Source: an uncultured SAR116 cluster alpha proteobacterium (GTDB lineage Bacteria > Pseudomonadota > Alphaproteobacteria > Puniceispirillales > Marisalimonadaceae). From it: DNA of 64,000 nt. The translations under genes and the position numbers were made by a program. This document shows, piece by piece, positions 19,844 through 30,124 of the stretch. How positions within the stretch are numbered: position 1 is the first letter of the stretch; every line of letters starts with the position of its first letter. Location: the NCBI GenBank assembly GCA_902595515.1, contig CACJQK010000002.1, forward strand, positions 124,001-188,000. Direction: 5' to 3'. The notes beneath the pieces are model-generated. The model had not been told where the DNA came from and did no database searches. It worked only from the letters and a program-made list of their open reading frames with translations.

Positions 19844-21807
19844 AAATTTAGCTCTTTTATATTTTTATATTCTTTTAAACATTCAGGGTTAGCCAGTGCA
19901 GTAATATTATTTATTGGTTTATTGTGAATTAAATCTCTTACTGCAAGTTCTGCTATCTTACCTGACTTTGTTCTTGGTATGTCCTGAACTGTTATTATCT
20001 TTGCTGGAACATGTCTTGGAGAGGCACCTGTTTTAATTTTAGCTTTGATTAGATCTATTAATTCTTCTGTCAAATAAGAATTTTTATTCAGCCTAACAAA
20101 AAGTACAACCCTTGTATCACCTTTCCAAATTTGACCTATAACTAAACCCTCCAAAACTTCTTCAATTTGTTCAACTTGCCTATAAATTTCAGCTGTACCA
20201 ATACGAACTCCTCCTGGATTTAAAGTAGCGTCTGATCTACCGAAAATAATGAACCCATTATTTTCAGTCTTTAAGATATAATCACCATGACACCACACAT
20301 TCTCATATTTATTAAAGTAAGCTTCGTGATATTTTTTATTATTGTTATCATTCCAAAAATATAATGGCATACTGGGAAAACTTTTAATACAGACTAATTC
20401 TCCTTTCTCATTTTTTAAAGAGTTTGCATTTTCATCATATACATGCACATCCATTCCTAAAATTGGACCTTGAATTTCTCCTCTTCTTACCACGGACATT
20501 GGGTTACCGCCTATAAAACATCCAACTATATCTGTCCCCCCAGATAAACTTGCAACGGAAACATCTTTTTTAACACTAGAATAAATATAGTCAAAACTCT
20601 CATGGATTAATGGGGAGCCAGTTGAACCTATAGTCTCTAAATTTTTTAATTCATATTTGTCAATCACATTGATGTTTTCCTTACTTAAAGCATCAATATA
20701 TTTTGCTGATACACCCATAAAATTTATTTCTTCACTATTTACAAAATTCCAAAGAACTTCTGGATTTGGATAAAAAGGTGAGCCATCATACAAATAAATT
20801 GTAGACTTTAATAACAGACCTGACACAAGCCAATTCCACATCATCCATCCACAAGTAGTAAAGTAAAAAACTCTACTTTCTTTTTTTGCATTTGAGTGCA
20901 ACCCCATTTCAACTAGATGTTTTAACAAAATACCACCATTAGAATGAACTATACATTTTGGTTTTCCAGTAGTGCCACTTGTAAACATAATATATAAAGG
21001 GTCACTCAAACTAAGCGGCTCAAAAAAAATTTCTTTTGTCGAATATTGATTTTGAATGTCATTATAATTTACAAATTTGCCGTTATCATTATCAACTTCA
21101 ATTCCTAAAAGAGGTGCTAATATTACTTTTTCTAAAGAAGGTAAAGATTTAACAATGTCTAAAACTTTATCGGTGATATTTATTTCATTACCATTGTACC
21201 AATAACCATCGGTAGTGAGTAAAATTTTTGGGTCAATTTGACCAAATCTGTCTAAAACACCATCAACACCGAAATCTGGTGAGGCAGATGAAAAAATTGC
21301 TCCAATTGAAGAAGTTGCTAACATCATTATTACAGTTTCTGGCATATTTGGCATATAAGCAGCAACCCTGTCTCCTTTTACAACACCATGTTTTTTCATA
21401 AAATTAGCAAATGCAGTCACTTGAACTTTTAATTCTTTCCAAGACACCTCTCTTCTAATTTTATCTTCGGATTTAAACACAATAGCAGGGCCTGAAGTAT
21501 CGCCTGAAAGCATGTTTTCAGCATAGTTCACTTTTCCATTAGGAAAGAACTTGCTTCCTGGCATTTTATTTATTGGATTAACATAAGGTTCCATCCCTTT
21601 AGATCCAATCACATTAAAAAAATCCCAAACAGCAGACCAAAAGTCAGCCTTGTTTTCAATTGACCAAGTATGTAAGTCTGTAAAATTTTGAATATTTAAT
21701 TTTTTTTTTTCATTAATAGTTTTAATGAATTTATACATCTGTGAAGACTTAATTCTTTTATCACATGGAGACCACAAAACAGGATTGGAAATTATCTCTT
21801 TAGTCAT
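19840..21807 (-). CDS. Acetoacetate-CoA ligase
   Basis: 655 aa AMP-forming ligase; YIMFTSGTTGKPKCIVHSNGG, GRSDATLNPGGVRIGTAEIYR, IPRTKSGKIAELAVRD. Confidence 0.92.
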   Translation of the reverse strand: MTKEIISNPVLWSPCDKRIKSSQMYKFIKTINEKKKLNIQNFTDLHTWSIENKADFWSAVWDFFNVIGSKGMEPYVNPINKMPGSKFFPNGKVNYAENMLSGDTSGPAIVFKSEDKIRREVSWKELKVQVTAFANFMKKHGVVKGDRVAAYMPNMPETVIMMLATSSIGAIFSSASPDFGVDGVLDRFGQIDPKILLTTDGYWYNGNEINITDKVLDIVKSLPSLEKVILAPLLGIEVDNDNGKFVNYNDIQNQYSTKEIFFEPLSLSDPLYIMFTSGTTGKPKCIVHSNGGILLKHLVEMGLHSNAKKESRVFYFTTCGWMMWNWLVSGLLLKSTIYLYDGSPFYPNPEVLWNFVNSEEINFMGVSAKYIDALSKENINVIDKYELKNLETIGSTGSPLIHESFDYIYSSVKKDVSVASLSGGTDIVGCFIGGNPMSVVRRGEIQGPILGMDVHVYDENANSLKNEKGELVCIKSFPSMPLYFWNDNNNKKYHEAYFNKYENVWCHGDYILKTENNGFIIFGRSDATLNPGGVRIGTAEIYRQVEQIEEVLEGLVIGQIWKGDTRVVLFVRLNKNSYLTEELIDLIKAKIKTGASPRHVPAKIITVQDIPRTKSGKIAELAVRDLIHNKPINNITALANPECLKEYKNIKELNF

Positions 21808-21824
21808 TTTTAATTCACATAAAA

Positions 21825-22121
21825 TTAATTATAATTTTTAAAACAACTTTCAGCAAAAAGTGCCATATCATAATCTAACTCTGTAATTCCACCTTTGTCA
21901 TGGGTAGTTAGAGTTATAGTTACTTTATTATAAACATTTTCCCATTCAGGATGATGGTTTATTTGTTCGGCTTTCATTGCAATAGAGGTCATAAAAGAAA
22001 AAGCTTGTTTAAAATCAGAAAATTTGTATTTTTTTGTAAATGCTTCTCTACCATCATTTGTTTTTGTCCAACCATCAATATCTTCAAACTTTTTGTCTAA
22101 ATCTTTACATTCCATTACCAA
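21825..22121 (-). CDS. phhB: 4a-hydroxytetrahydrobiopterin dehydratase (PCD/DCoH)
   Basis: [33 protein letters not shown]. Confidence 0.92.
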   Translation of the reverse strand: MVMECKDLDKKFEDIDGWTKTNDGREAFTKKYKFSDFKQAFSFMTSIAMKAEQINHHPEWENVYNKVTITLTTHDKGGITELDYDMALFAESCFKNYN

Positions 22122-22734
22122 ATTCCTTTCTATTAATAAAAGTTCTTAATGGTTTCATATTAGATGCATAAGCTAGTAACAAATTCAAAACATAATCAAT
22201 CCTGTCATCCAACCAATCTGGAATATTTTTGCCATGAGAACCAGGATTAAATTCTTCAACGTTTCTAATAATAATGTTTTCTGGTATCCACATTATATGA
22301 GTATTTTTATAGGAAGATGATCTTAACTCAGCTATTGGATAAGCCCCACCATTTCCGCTACTAACTGATACAATCAAACCAGGTTTATGTGAAAATTCTC
22401 CATTACCACATAATAAGAAAATATTTTTAGCAGCCGGAGTTGCCATACCTCCATATTCTGGGACAACTAAAATAAAAGCATCTGAACTTTCAAAATTTTT
22501 TGAGATGAAACTCCACGTTTCTCCCCATACACCCTCAGCATTTTTTTTATCAGATGACCAGAGTGGCAATGGAGTTTTAGCTAAATCTAAAGAAAAAATA
22601 TCTAAACTATTATTTAAATTTAATAGGTTATTTTTTAAAAAATCAGATATTTTTTTTGATTCAGAGTTTATTCTGTGACTTGCAGAGATAATTGAAATTT
22701 TCATAGTAAATTTGCCAAAAGTAATTATTGTCAC
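22105..22734 (-). CDS. NADPH-dependent FMN reductase family (flavodoxin-like)
   Basis: [39 protein letters not shown]. Confidence 0.82.
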   Translation of the reverse strand: MTIITFGKFTMKISIISASHRINSESKKISDFLKNNLLNLNNSLDIFSLDLAKTPLPLWSSDKKNAEGVWGETWSFISKNFESSDAFILVVPEYGGMATPAAKNIFLLCGNGEFSHKPGLIVSVSSGNGGAYPIAELRSSSYKNTHIMWIPENIIIRNVEEFNPGSHGKNIPDWLDDRIDYVLNLLLAYASNMKPLRTFINRKEFGNGM

Positions 22735-22788
22735 TAAATAATATGTATTAACATATAAAACTTAATTTTAAAAGATTAGATAAAATCA

Positions 22789-23829
22789 ATGAAACAAATA
22801 GAAATTATCAAACCAGATGATTGGCACATTCACTTTAGGGACAATGATATCATGAGACAGGTAGTACCTGAAACAACCAGATATTTTGGTCGTGGAATAG
22901 TTATGCCTAATCTTGTCCCTCCTATATTAAATGGAACACAGGCAATTGAATATAAAAAAAGGATAATAAAATCTATACCTAGAAATAATAACTTTGAACC
23001 ATTTATGACTATTTATCTTACAGAAAAGACTAGAAAAGATGAACTAAAAGAAGCACATGATAATGGCACTGTGTTTGCTGCAAAACTTTATCCGGCTGGA
23101 GCAACTACTAACTCTGAATCAGGGGTCAAAGATATATCAAAGATTATACCAGTACTAGAAAAAATGTCAGAAATAGGAATGCCACTTCTCATTCATGGAG
23201 AAGTTACAGACAAAAATATTGATATTTTTGATAGAGAAAAAGTGTTTATTGAAAAATATTTAGAATTTATTCTTAAAGAATTTCCCGATCTTAAAATTAC
23301 TCTCGAGCATATTACTACAAAAGACGCCGTAGAGTATGTAGATGGAAACAATAGAAAACTTGCAGCTTCTATTACTCCTCATCATTTAGCTCTAAATAGA
23401 AACGCAATCTTCTCAAATGGTATAAACCCGCATAATTATTGTTTACCTATTTTAAAAAGAGAAAAGCATAGAGAAGCTCTTGTAAAAGCAGCAGTTAGTG
23501 GGAATCCCAAATTCTTTCTTGGGACTGACACAGCACCACATTTAGTAAAAGACAAAGAGAATGCTTGTGGATGTGCTGGTATTTTTAATGCAACATACTG
23601 CTTGCAAATTCTTGCTCAAATATTTGAAAATGAAAATTCATTATCAAATCTTGAAAAATTCACAAGCAAAAACGGTTCTATCCATTATAGTCTAAAATTT
23701 AATGAAGATAAAATAACATTAGTTAAATCTGAAGAAGCTCAAGAGATTGTGAAATTTTTAAATTTTCAAAATGAAAAAATTCGAATTTTTAGTCCGAACT
23801 TTGATATTTTTTGGAAAGTTAAGGTTTGA
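22789..23829 (+). CDS. pyrC: Dihydroorotase
   Basis: PDDWHIHFRD, KLYPAGATTNS, ITPHHLALNRN, FLGTDTAPH. Confidence 0.95.
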   Translation: MKQIEIIKPDDWHIHFRDNDIMRQVVPETTRYFGRGIVMPNLVPPILNGTQAIEYKKRIIKSIPRNNNFEPFMTIYLTEKTRKDELKEAHDNGTVFAAKLYPAGATTNSESGVKDISKIIPVLEKMSEIGMPLLIHGEVTDKNIDIFDREKVFIEKYLEFILKEFPDLKITLEHITTKDAVEYVDGNNRKLAASITPHHLALNRNAIFSNGINPHNYCLPILKREKHREALVKAAVSGNPKFFLGTDTAPHLVKDKENACGCAGIFNATYCLQILAQIFENENSLSNLEKFTSKNGSIHYSLKFNEDKITLVKSEEAQEIVKFLNFQNEKIRIFSPNFDIFWKVKV

Positions 23830-23925
23830 AAAAATTAAAATTTAACTAATAAATTTTCATAAGTGTTATTACAACTATTCTTTAATTTTATTTTTCTTAA
23901 ACTACTTATTATTTTTATAATGAAG

Positions 23926-24957
23926 TTAATTTTTTCGATTTAATTTTAGCCTTATAAAAATTCTAATAAATAAATAAATTGAAAATACTAAAAAAAATAA
24001 AGTAAAACTCCACGTAGGATAGTACTTTTCAATGTATAATCCAAATATTAACATTACTAATGCAGAAAAGATGATTGCTATCATAGTTATTTTTTTTGAC
24101 AACCCTAATATTTCTAATAAATGGTGTATATGATCTCTATCAGCTTCTATTAAAGAACGTTTTTCAATAATTCTTATTATTACAACACAAAAAAAGTCAA
24201 ATAAAGGTATCAAAACACACCATAAAGCAAAACTTGGAGCAAAATTAGAAATATTTTCAGCACTGTAAATTAAGGCCCAAGCTACTAGGTAACCTAAAAA
24301 CAAACTACCTCCATCACCAAGAAAAACTTTTAATTTTGGATATGAAGCAATATTAAATATTAAAAATGGAAACAGAGCTGCAGCAATTGATAGAAGTATA
24401 TTTGTAATAATAAAGCTCTCATTAAACATATTAGAGAAGAACATACCTAAAATTGCAACAAGCACTAGACTTCCTGCAAGACCATCAATTCCATCAATCA
24501 TATTAAAGGCGTTTGTTAAACCAACTACTGCAATAATAGTAATTGGTATTGAAAACCATCCTAATTCAATAGGGTAAGATAAACTAAACAAAAACCCAAA
24601 GCTCTGTAATTTTAAATCTGTAAAATAGATCATCAAACAGACAATTAAAACTTGAAGGGCTAATTTTACTTTTGCTCTTAAATTTACTAAATCATCCCAA
24701 ATACCTAGAATCAAAATTAATGTGGCAGTTACTACAATCCCAGTTGATGTTTTATCAAATTCATTTAAATAAATTTGTGAAATCATAAAACCGAGGTAAA
24801 TGCATACACCACCGATAAATGGAATTTGTCCATAATGATTTTTACGATCTGTCGGAAAGTCAAGAAGTTTAAACTTTATAGCATATGGTCTTAATAAGAT
24901 TAGTGACAACAAAGTAGTTAAAAAACTTATTTCAAGCACATGACCTTGCATAAACAA
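23926..24957 (-). CDS. WecA/MraY-like undecaprenyl-phosphate sugar-1-phosphate transferase
   Basis: GLTNAFNMIDGIDGLAGSL, KVFLGDGGSLFLGYL, DRDHIHH; multi-TM. Confidence 0.9.
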   Translation of the reverse strand: MFMQGHVLEISFLTTLLSLILLRPYAIKFKLLDFPTDRKNHYGQIPFIGGVCIYLGFMISQIYLNEFDKTSTGIVVTATLILILGIWDDLVNLRAKVKLALQVLIVCLMIYFTDLKLQSFGFLFSLSYPIELGWFSIPITIIAVVGLTNAFNMIDGIDGLAGSLVLVAILGMFFSNMFNESFIITNILLSIAAALFPFLIFNIASYPKLKVFLGDGGSLFLGYLVAWALIYSAENISNFAPSFALWCVLIPLFDFFCVVIIRIIEKRSLIEADRDHIHHLLEILGLSKKITMIAIIFSALVMLIFGLYIEKYYPTWSFTLFFLVFSIYLFIRIFIRLKLNRKN

Positions 24958-25081
24958 ATCGTATGAAATTTAATTAACCTATTAAATGTTTTAATTTTTA
25001 GCAATATTCGAAAAAATTTGCAAGTATGTGATTTTTTGAAAAGTAACAATTACTTACTGAAATCAGATTGGTTACATTTAG

Positions 25082-25105
25082 AAATTCTTATGCAAGTAAG
25101 AATTT
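25082..25105. promoter_or_regulatory. Perfect 9-bp inverted repeat (AAATTCTTA-TGCAAG-TAAGAATTT) in a divergent intergenic region
   Basis: Exact arms read directly; lies between divergent starts at 24957(-) and 25317(+). Confidence 0.45.
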
Positions 25106-25272
25106 TATATTGTTGTTATATAAATTAAACTCGTTTAGGTTTTTTTTATTTATTTTTAGAACTATAACTCTAAATTAATTTTCATTTTCGATGCAAAAAA
25201 TATGTAACGAAATTAAATTTACTAAAAACACAAAAGTAATTAATATTTATAAAAATTTCTTTGAAAAGTATT

Positions 25273-25295
25273 AGGTTTATAGATCTATAAAACCT
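25273..25295. promoter_or_regulatory. Near-perfect palindrome centred on ATAGATCTAT upstream of the tviB-like gene
   Basis: AGGTTTATAGATCTATAAAACCT, about 22 bp before ATG at 25317. Confidence 0.4.
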
Positions 25296-25316
25296 TAGAA
25301 ATTATATGAGGGTATT

Positions 25317-26615
25317 ATGAATCATAAAAATCTTAAGCTAGGCATAATTGGTTTAGGTTATGTTGGTCTTCCACTAGCTGTAGAATTTGCACAAAAACGT
25401 GCAGTAATTGCATATGATAAAGATAAAAACCGCATTATTGAATTACAAAATGGTCTCGATCGAACAAATCAATTAACTAGTAAAACAATTATAAACAGAA
25501 AAGAACTTGTTTTAACTGAAAACATTGAAGACCTAAGAAAATGTAATTGCTACATCATAACTGTCCCAACTCCAGTAGATAATTATAACCAACCTGATTT
25601 ATCAAATTTACTATCCGCATCTAAACTTGTTGGTAGTATATTATCACCAGGAGATATTGTTATTTATGAATCCACAGTTTACCCAGGAGCAACTGAAGAT
25701 GATTGTGTACCGGTTCTATCTAAGCAATCTGGTTTATCTTATGCTACTTCATTATACCCAACCGAAGAAAAAGTATTTTATCTAGGCTATAGCCCTGAGC
25801 GTATTAATCCAGGAGATAAGGAGCATCGATTACCAGATGTAATAAAAGTAACATCAGGTTCTACTCCAGAGATTGCAAACATAATTGATCAACTTTATGG
25901 TAGCATTATTAAAGCAGGAACTCATAAAGCCTCAAGCATTCGTGTTGCAGAGGCTGCTAAAGTGATTGAAAATATTCAACGTGATGTAAATATTGCTCTA
26001 ATAAATGAATTTACAATGATTTTTGAAAAATTTGGGATAGATACTGAATCTGTCTTGAAAGCTGCAGGCACCAAATGGAATTTTTTACCATTCCGTCCAG
26101 GTCTTGTTGGTGGACACTGCATTGGAGTGGATCCATATTATCTGACACATAAAGCTGTTCAATCAGGATATACCCCAGAAATAATATTAGCTGGAAGAAA
26201 AATTAATGATAATATGAGCGTATATGCAACTAATCGTGTAATAAAAGCAATGCTTGGTAGAAACATAAATATCATAGGAGCAAACGTTTTAATATTGGGC
26301 ATAACATTTAAAGAAAATTGTCCAGATTTAAGAAATTCTAAAGTTTTTGACATGATAACCCAATTTTCAGATTATAAATGTAATGTACATGTAAATGACC
26401 CTCTTGTAGACAAGAAATCTTTGCCAGAGAGCTTAACCGCCAATTATATATCTACTCCACTTTCTAATAACTATGATGCAATTATTCTTGCTGTAAGTCA
26501 TAAAGAATTTATAAAACTTGGCGCAACAAAAATTAGGGAATATGGTAAATCTAATCACGTTTTTTTTGATATAAAATATGCTTTTAAAACGTCAGAGACT
26601 GATGAAAGATTATAA
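25317..26615 (+). CDS. tviB: UDP-N-acetylglucosamine 6-dehydrogenase (Vi polysaccharide TviB-like)
   Basis: GLGYVGLPLAVEFAQKR, GYSPERINPGDKEH, FLPFRPGLVGGHCIGVDPYYLTHKA. Confidence 0.92.
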   Translation: MNHKNLKLGIIGLGYVGLPLAVEFAQKRAVIAYDKDKNRIIELQNGLDRTNQLTSKTIINRKELVLTENIEDLRKCNCYIITVPTPVDNYNQPDLSNLLSASKLVGSILSPGDIVIYESTVYPGATEDDCVPVLSKQSGLSYATSLYPTEEKVFYLGYSPERINPGDKEHRLPDVIKVTSGSTPEIANIIDQLYGSIIKAGTHKASSIRVAEAAKVIENIQRDVNIALINEFTMIFEKFGIDTESVLKAAGTKWNFLPFRPGLVGGHCIGVDPYYLTHKAVQSGYTPEIILAGRKINDNMSVYATNRVIKAMLGRNINIIGANVLILGITFKENCPDLRNSKVFDMITQFSDYKCNVHVNDPLVDKKSLPESLTANYISTPLSNNYDAIILAVSHKEFIKLGATKIREYGKSNHVFFDIKYAFKTSETDERL

Positions 26616-26737
26616 AAATTTTATAACTTAATTTAAAACTAGATTGTTGTAGTGTTATATATTCTTAAAAAAATTAAACTTAATTATGAAAAAATCACAC
26701 ATATACTAAAATGAATAATCTTAGAAGGTTGTGAACA

Positions 26738-27301
26738 TTGTTAAAACGCATAAGTGACATTATTATATCAACAATTCTTGTTAGTATACTCATTATACCA
26801 ATAATAATAATTATGATTGCTATTAAGCTCTCTTCTAAAGGTACAACAATTTATTGGTCTCGACGAGTAGGTAGAAACAAAACTTATTTTTTGATGCCTA
26901 AATTTCGAACTATGATTGCGGAAACACCCGAAGTAGCAACTGACAAACTTTCTTCTCCAAACAAATATTTAACACCAATTGGATCATTTTTGCGAAAAAG
27001 TAGTCTTGACGAGTTACCTCAATTATTATCAGTTTTGAAAGGTGATATGAGTATTGTAGGCCCCCGTCCAGCGCTTTACAATCAACATGACTTGAATAAA
27101 AAACGTAGTGAGCTTGGAATTAACGTTTTAAAACCAGGTATTACTGGATGGGCGCAAATAAATGGGCGTGATAAAATCTCTATTAAGAAAAAAATTGATC
27201 TTGATTATTACTATTTACAACATCAATCAATTCTGTTTGATTATCAAATCATGCTAAAAACAATTTATACAATGATAAAATCTAAAGACATAATATATTG
27301 A
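26738..27301 (+). CDS. Bacterial sugar transferase (PglC/WbaP C-terminal-like, monotopic)
   Basis: MPKFRTM, LDELPQLLSVLKGDMSIVGPRP, PGITGWAQINGRD. Starts with TTG at 26738, AGAAGG about 10 nt upstream. Confidence 0.9.
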   Translation: MLKRISDIIISTILVSILIIPIIIIMIAIKLSSKGTTIYWSRRVGRNKTYFLMPKFRTMIAETPEVATDKLSSPNKYLTPIGSFLRKSSLDELPQLLSVLKGDMSIVGPRPALYNQHDLNKKRSELGINVLKPGITGWAQINGRDKISIKKKIDLDYYYLQHQSILFDYQIMLKTIYTMIKSKDIIY

Positions 27302-27347
27302 TAGTAAGTTTGAAACATTTGTGATTTTTTAAATATAGTGATTTAGT

Positions 27348-29273
27348 ATGACCAAAATTAATTTTAGATTATCAGTCCTAGCACTACCACGTGTAATAAA
27401 ACGGCTAATAGTTATCATAGTAGATGCTTGTCTTGCAATATTTGCTGTTTGGATATCATATTACCTCAGAATTGGTGACTTTATACCATTATTCGAAAGA
27501 TATAATGAACATTATGCTTTTCCTGCATGTATAGTAACTATAGTAGTTTCACTCCCACTTTTTATGAGTTTTGGTCTCTATAGAATGATTTTCAGATATT
27601 CTAGTTTATCAGCAATGTCAGCAGTAGGTAAAGCTATTATAGTTTATGCAATTATTTATAGTACAATATTCACTTTTATTGGCATTGAAGGAGTACCTCG
27701 AACTATAGGTATTATTCAACCTATAATATTATTATTGTTAATTAATTTTTCCCGATTTTTTGCTTGGTATTGGCTTAGTGGTATGTATATCGAACAGTTG
27801 CAATTAGGTAACAAACCAAGAGCTTTAATTTTTGGTGCAGGTAGTGCTGGTCGCGAATTAGCAGCTGCTTTAGCACAAAATGTTAATACTCATGTAATTG
27901 GTTTTCTTGATGATGACCCAAAGATACAAGATAACAAAATAAATGGTCTAACAGTTTATAATCCTGAAGATATTGATAAAATTATAGTGAAAAAACGTGT
28001 TAATGAAGTAATGTTAGCCTTACCAAATGCAGATCGTCACCGACGAAATAAAATTCTGAACTTACTAAGAAAAAAAAATGTTGTTGTTCGCACTTTGCCA
28101 AGTTATTCGGATCTTATGAAGGAAAAGGTCAATGTAGAAAATATAAGAGAGCTCTCAATTGATGATATTTTAGGACGTGACTTAGTTGAACCAAAATCAA
28201 AATTAATGCAAGCTGATATAACAGGAAAAATTATATTAGTTACTGGTGCTGGGGGATCAATAGGAAGTGAACTTAGCCGTCAGATCTATCTTCAAAAGCC
28301 AAAAAAATTGATACTTTTTGATCATAGCGAATTTGCACTTTATACAATTGTCGAAGAGATAAAAAAAATTTCTTATAACATTAAAGCTCAAATCGATATT
28401 GTTGCATCTCTCGGATCAGTAACAGATGATATAAAAATTCAACAACTCTTAGAGAAGGAAAAGCCTAATACTATTTATCATGCTGCAGCATATAAGCATG
28501 TTCCACTTGTAGAGGAAAACCAAATTGAAGGTCTTAAAAATAATTTTTATGGAACATTAAACTTGTCTGAAGCTGCAATTAAAGCAAGAGTTAAAAAATT
28601 TATTTTAGTCAGTACTGACAAAGCTGTTCGTCCTACGAATGTAATGGGTGCTAGTAAGAGACTTGCTGAAATGGTTTTGCAAGCACTATCAACTAAACAA
28701 AATAAAACCATATTTGCTGTTGTTCGTTTTGGAAATGTTTTAGATTCGTCAGGCTCAGTTGTTCCTTTATTTAGGTCACAAATAAAATCTGGTGGTCCTT
28801 TGACTTTGACTGATCAAAATGTAACACGTTATTTCATGACAATATCAGAGGCTGCTGAGCTTGTTATACAAGCTGGTGCAATGACTAATACAATTACTAA
28901 AAAAAATGTTTCTGCTCCAATATATCTTTTAGAGATGGGATCCCCAATAAGAATATATGATCTCGCCCAACGTATGATTGAATTATCAGGGCTTAAAGTT
29001 TTGAATAAAATTACAGGTGAAGGTGATATAGAAATAAAAATTATTGGATTAAGACCAGGTGAAAAATTGCATGAAGAATTACTTATTGATAATATTTCAA
29101 GTGATACAACTCATTCCAAAATAAAACTTGCTAATGAATCTTTTATTAAGTGGCCAAAACTAAAAAAAGAATTATCAAAAATTAAAAATGCTATTGACAA
29201 AAATCATCAATTAAAAATTAGAAAAATACTATCAGAATTAGTTACAGGATTTAATTCAAAGAACATGATTTAG
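27348..29273 (+). CDS. UDP-sugar 4,6-dehydratase, WbpM/PglF/CapD family membrane protein
   Basis: Four N-terminal TM, NAD-binding GAGSAGRELAAAL, LVTGAGGSIGSELSRQI, VSTDKAVRPTNVMGASKRLAE. Confidence 0.92.
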   Translation: MTKINFRLSVLALPRVIKRLIVIIVDACLAIFAVWISYYLRIGDFIPLFERYNEHYAFPACIVTIVVSLPLFMSFGLYRMIFRYSSLSAMSAVGKAIIVYAIIYSTIFTFIGIEGVPRTIGIIQPIILLLLINFSRFFAWYWLSGMYIEQLQLGNKPRALIFGAGSAGRELAAALAQNVNTHVIGFLDDDPKIQDNKINGLTVYNPEDIDKIIVKKRVNEVMLALPNADRHRRNKILNLLRKKNVVVRTLPSYSDLMKEKVNVENIRELSIDDILGRDLVEPKSKLMQADITGKIILVTGAGGSIGSELSRQIYLQKPKKLILFDHSEFALYTIVEEIKKISYNIKAQIDIVASLGSVTDDIKIQQLLEKEKPNTIYHAAAYKHVPLVEENQIEGLKNNFYGTLNLSEAAIKARVKKFILVSTDKAVRPTNVMGASKRLAEMVLQALSTKQNKTIFAVVRFGNVLDSSGSVVPLFRSQIKSGGPLTLTDQNVTRYFMTISEAAELVIQAGAMTNTITKKNVSAPIYLLEMGSPIRIYDLAQRMIELSGLKVLNKITGEGDIEIKIIGLRPGEKLHEELLIDNISSDTTHSKIKLANESFIKWPKLKKELSKIKNAIDKNHQLKIRKILSELVTGFNSKNMI

Positions 29274-29317
29274 TGATATGGTTAATTTACTAGTCTATCA
29301 ATAAATTATTATAGTGT

Positions 29318-30124
29318 TTATTGTTTTGCGTGTATCCAATTTAATTGCAATGCTACCTCTTCAGGCGAACCAACTTGAAGTCCTTGTCGGACCGTAAGAG
29401 TTCGGACAAAATTACTAGCATCTAGCAGTGATGAAAAAGTTCCTGTGTCAAGCCATGCATATCCACGTCCTAATTTTTTTACAATTAACAATCCATCATC
29501 TAAGTAAGTCTTTAATAGAGACGTGATTTCAAGCTCACCACGTTTAGAAGGTTTAATTTTCTTTGCTCTTTTAGATGCGCTATGATCTAGAAAGTATAGT
29601 CCGGTAACTGCGTAATTTGAAGGGGATTTTTGTGGTTTTTCTATGAGACGATTAACTTTTCCATTAATGTCGAAGTCAATGACACCATATCTCTCTGGTT
29701 TAGATACGTGATATCCAAAAACTGTGGCTCCTAAAGGGTCAATATTTGAGTAGTTCAATATTTGAAAAAGGCCATCACCAAAAAATATGTTATCACCCAA
29801 AATCATTGCAGAAGGTGCTCCATCTAAAAAATCCTCTGCTATTATAAAAGCTTGAGCCAAACCCTCTGGTCTTGGTTGTATTTTGTAACTTAAACTTATT
29901 CCCCATTGTGTCCCGTCACCTAACAAGCGTTTAAACAACCCTATGTCATCAGGTGTTGTGATAATTAAGATTTCTCGTATTTGTGCCATCATAAGTACTG
30001 TTAATGGATAAAAGATCATTGGTTTATCGTAAACAGGCAACAATTGCTTTGATACTGCTTTTGTAAGTGGGTAAAGCCTTGACCCAGACCCACCTGCCAG
30101 AATAATACCTTTTCGATTTTTCAT
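29318..30124 (-). CDS. rmlA: Glucose-1-phosphate thymidylyltransferase, C-terminally short
   Basis: GIILAGGSGSRLYPLTKAVSKQLLPVYDKPMIFYPL; 268 aa, ends at LQLNWIHAKQ. Confidence 0.93.
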   Translation of the reverse strand: MKNRKGIILAGGSGSRLYPLTKAVSKQLLPVYDKPMIFYPLTVLMMAQIREILIITTPDDIGLFKRLLGDGTQWGISLSYKIQPRPEGLAQAFIIAEDFLDGAPSAMILGDNIFFGDGLFQILNYSNIDPLGATVFGYHVSKPERYGVIDFDINGKVNRLIEKPQKSPSNYAVTGLYFLDHSASKRAKKIKPSKRGELEITSLLKTYLDDGLLIVKKLGRGYAWLDTGTFSSLLDASNFVRTLTVRQGLQVGSPEEVALQLNWIHAKQ

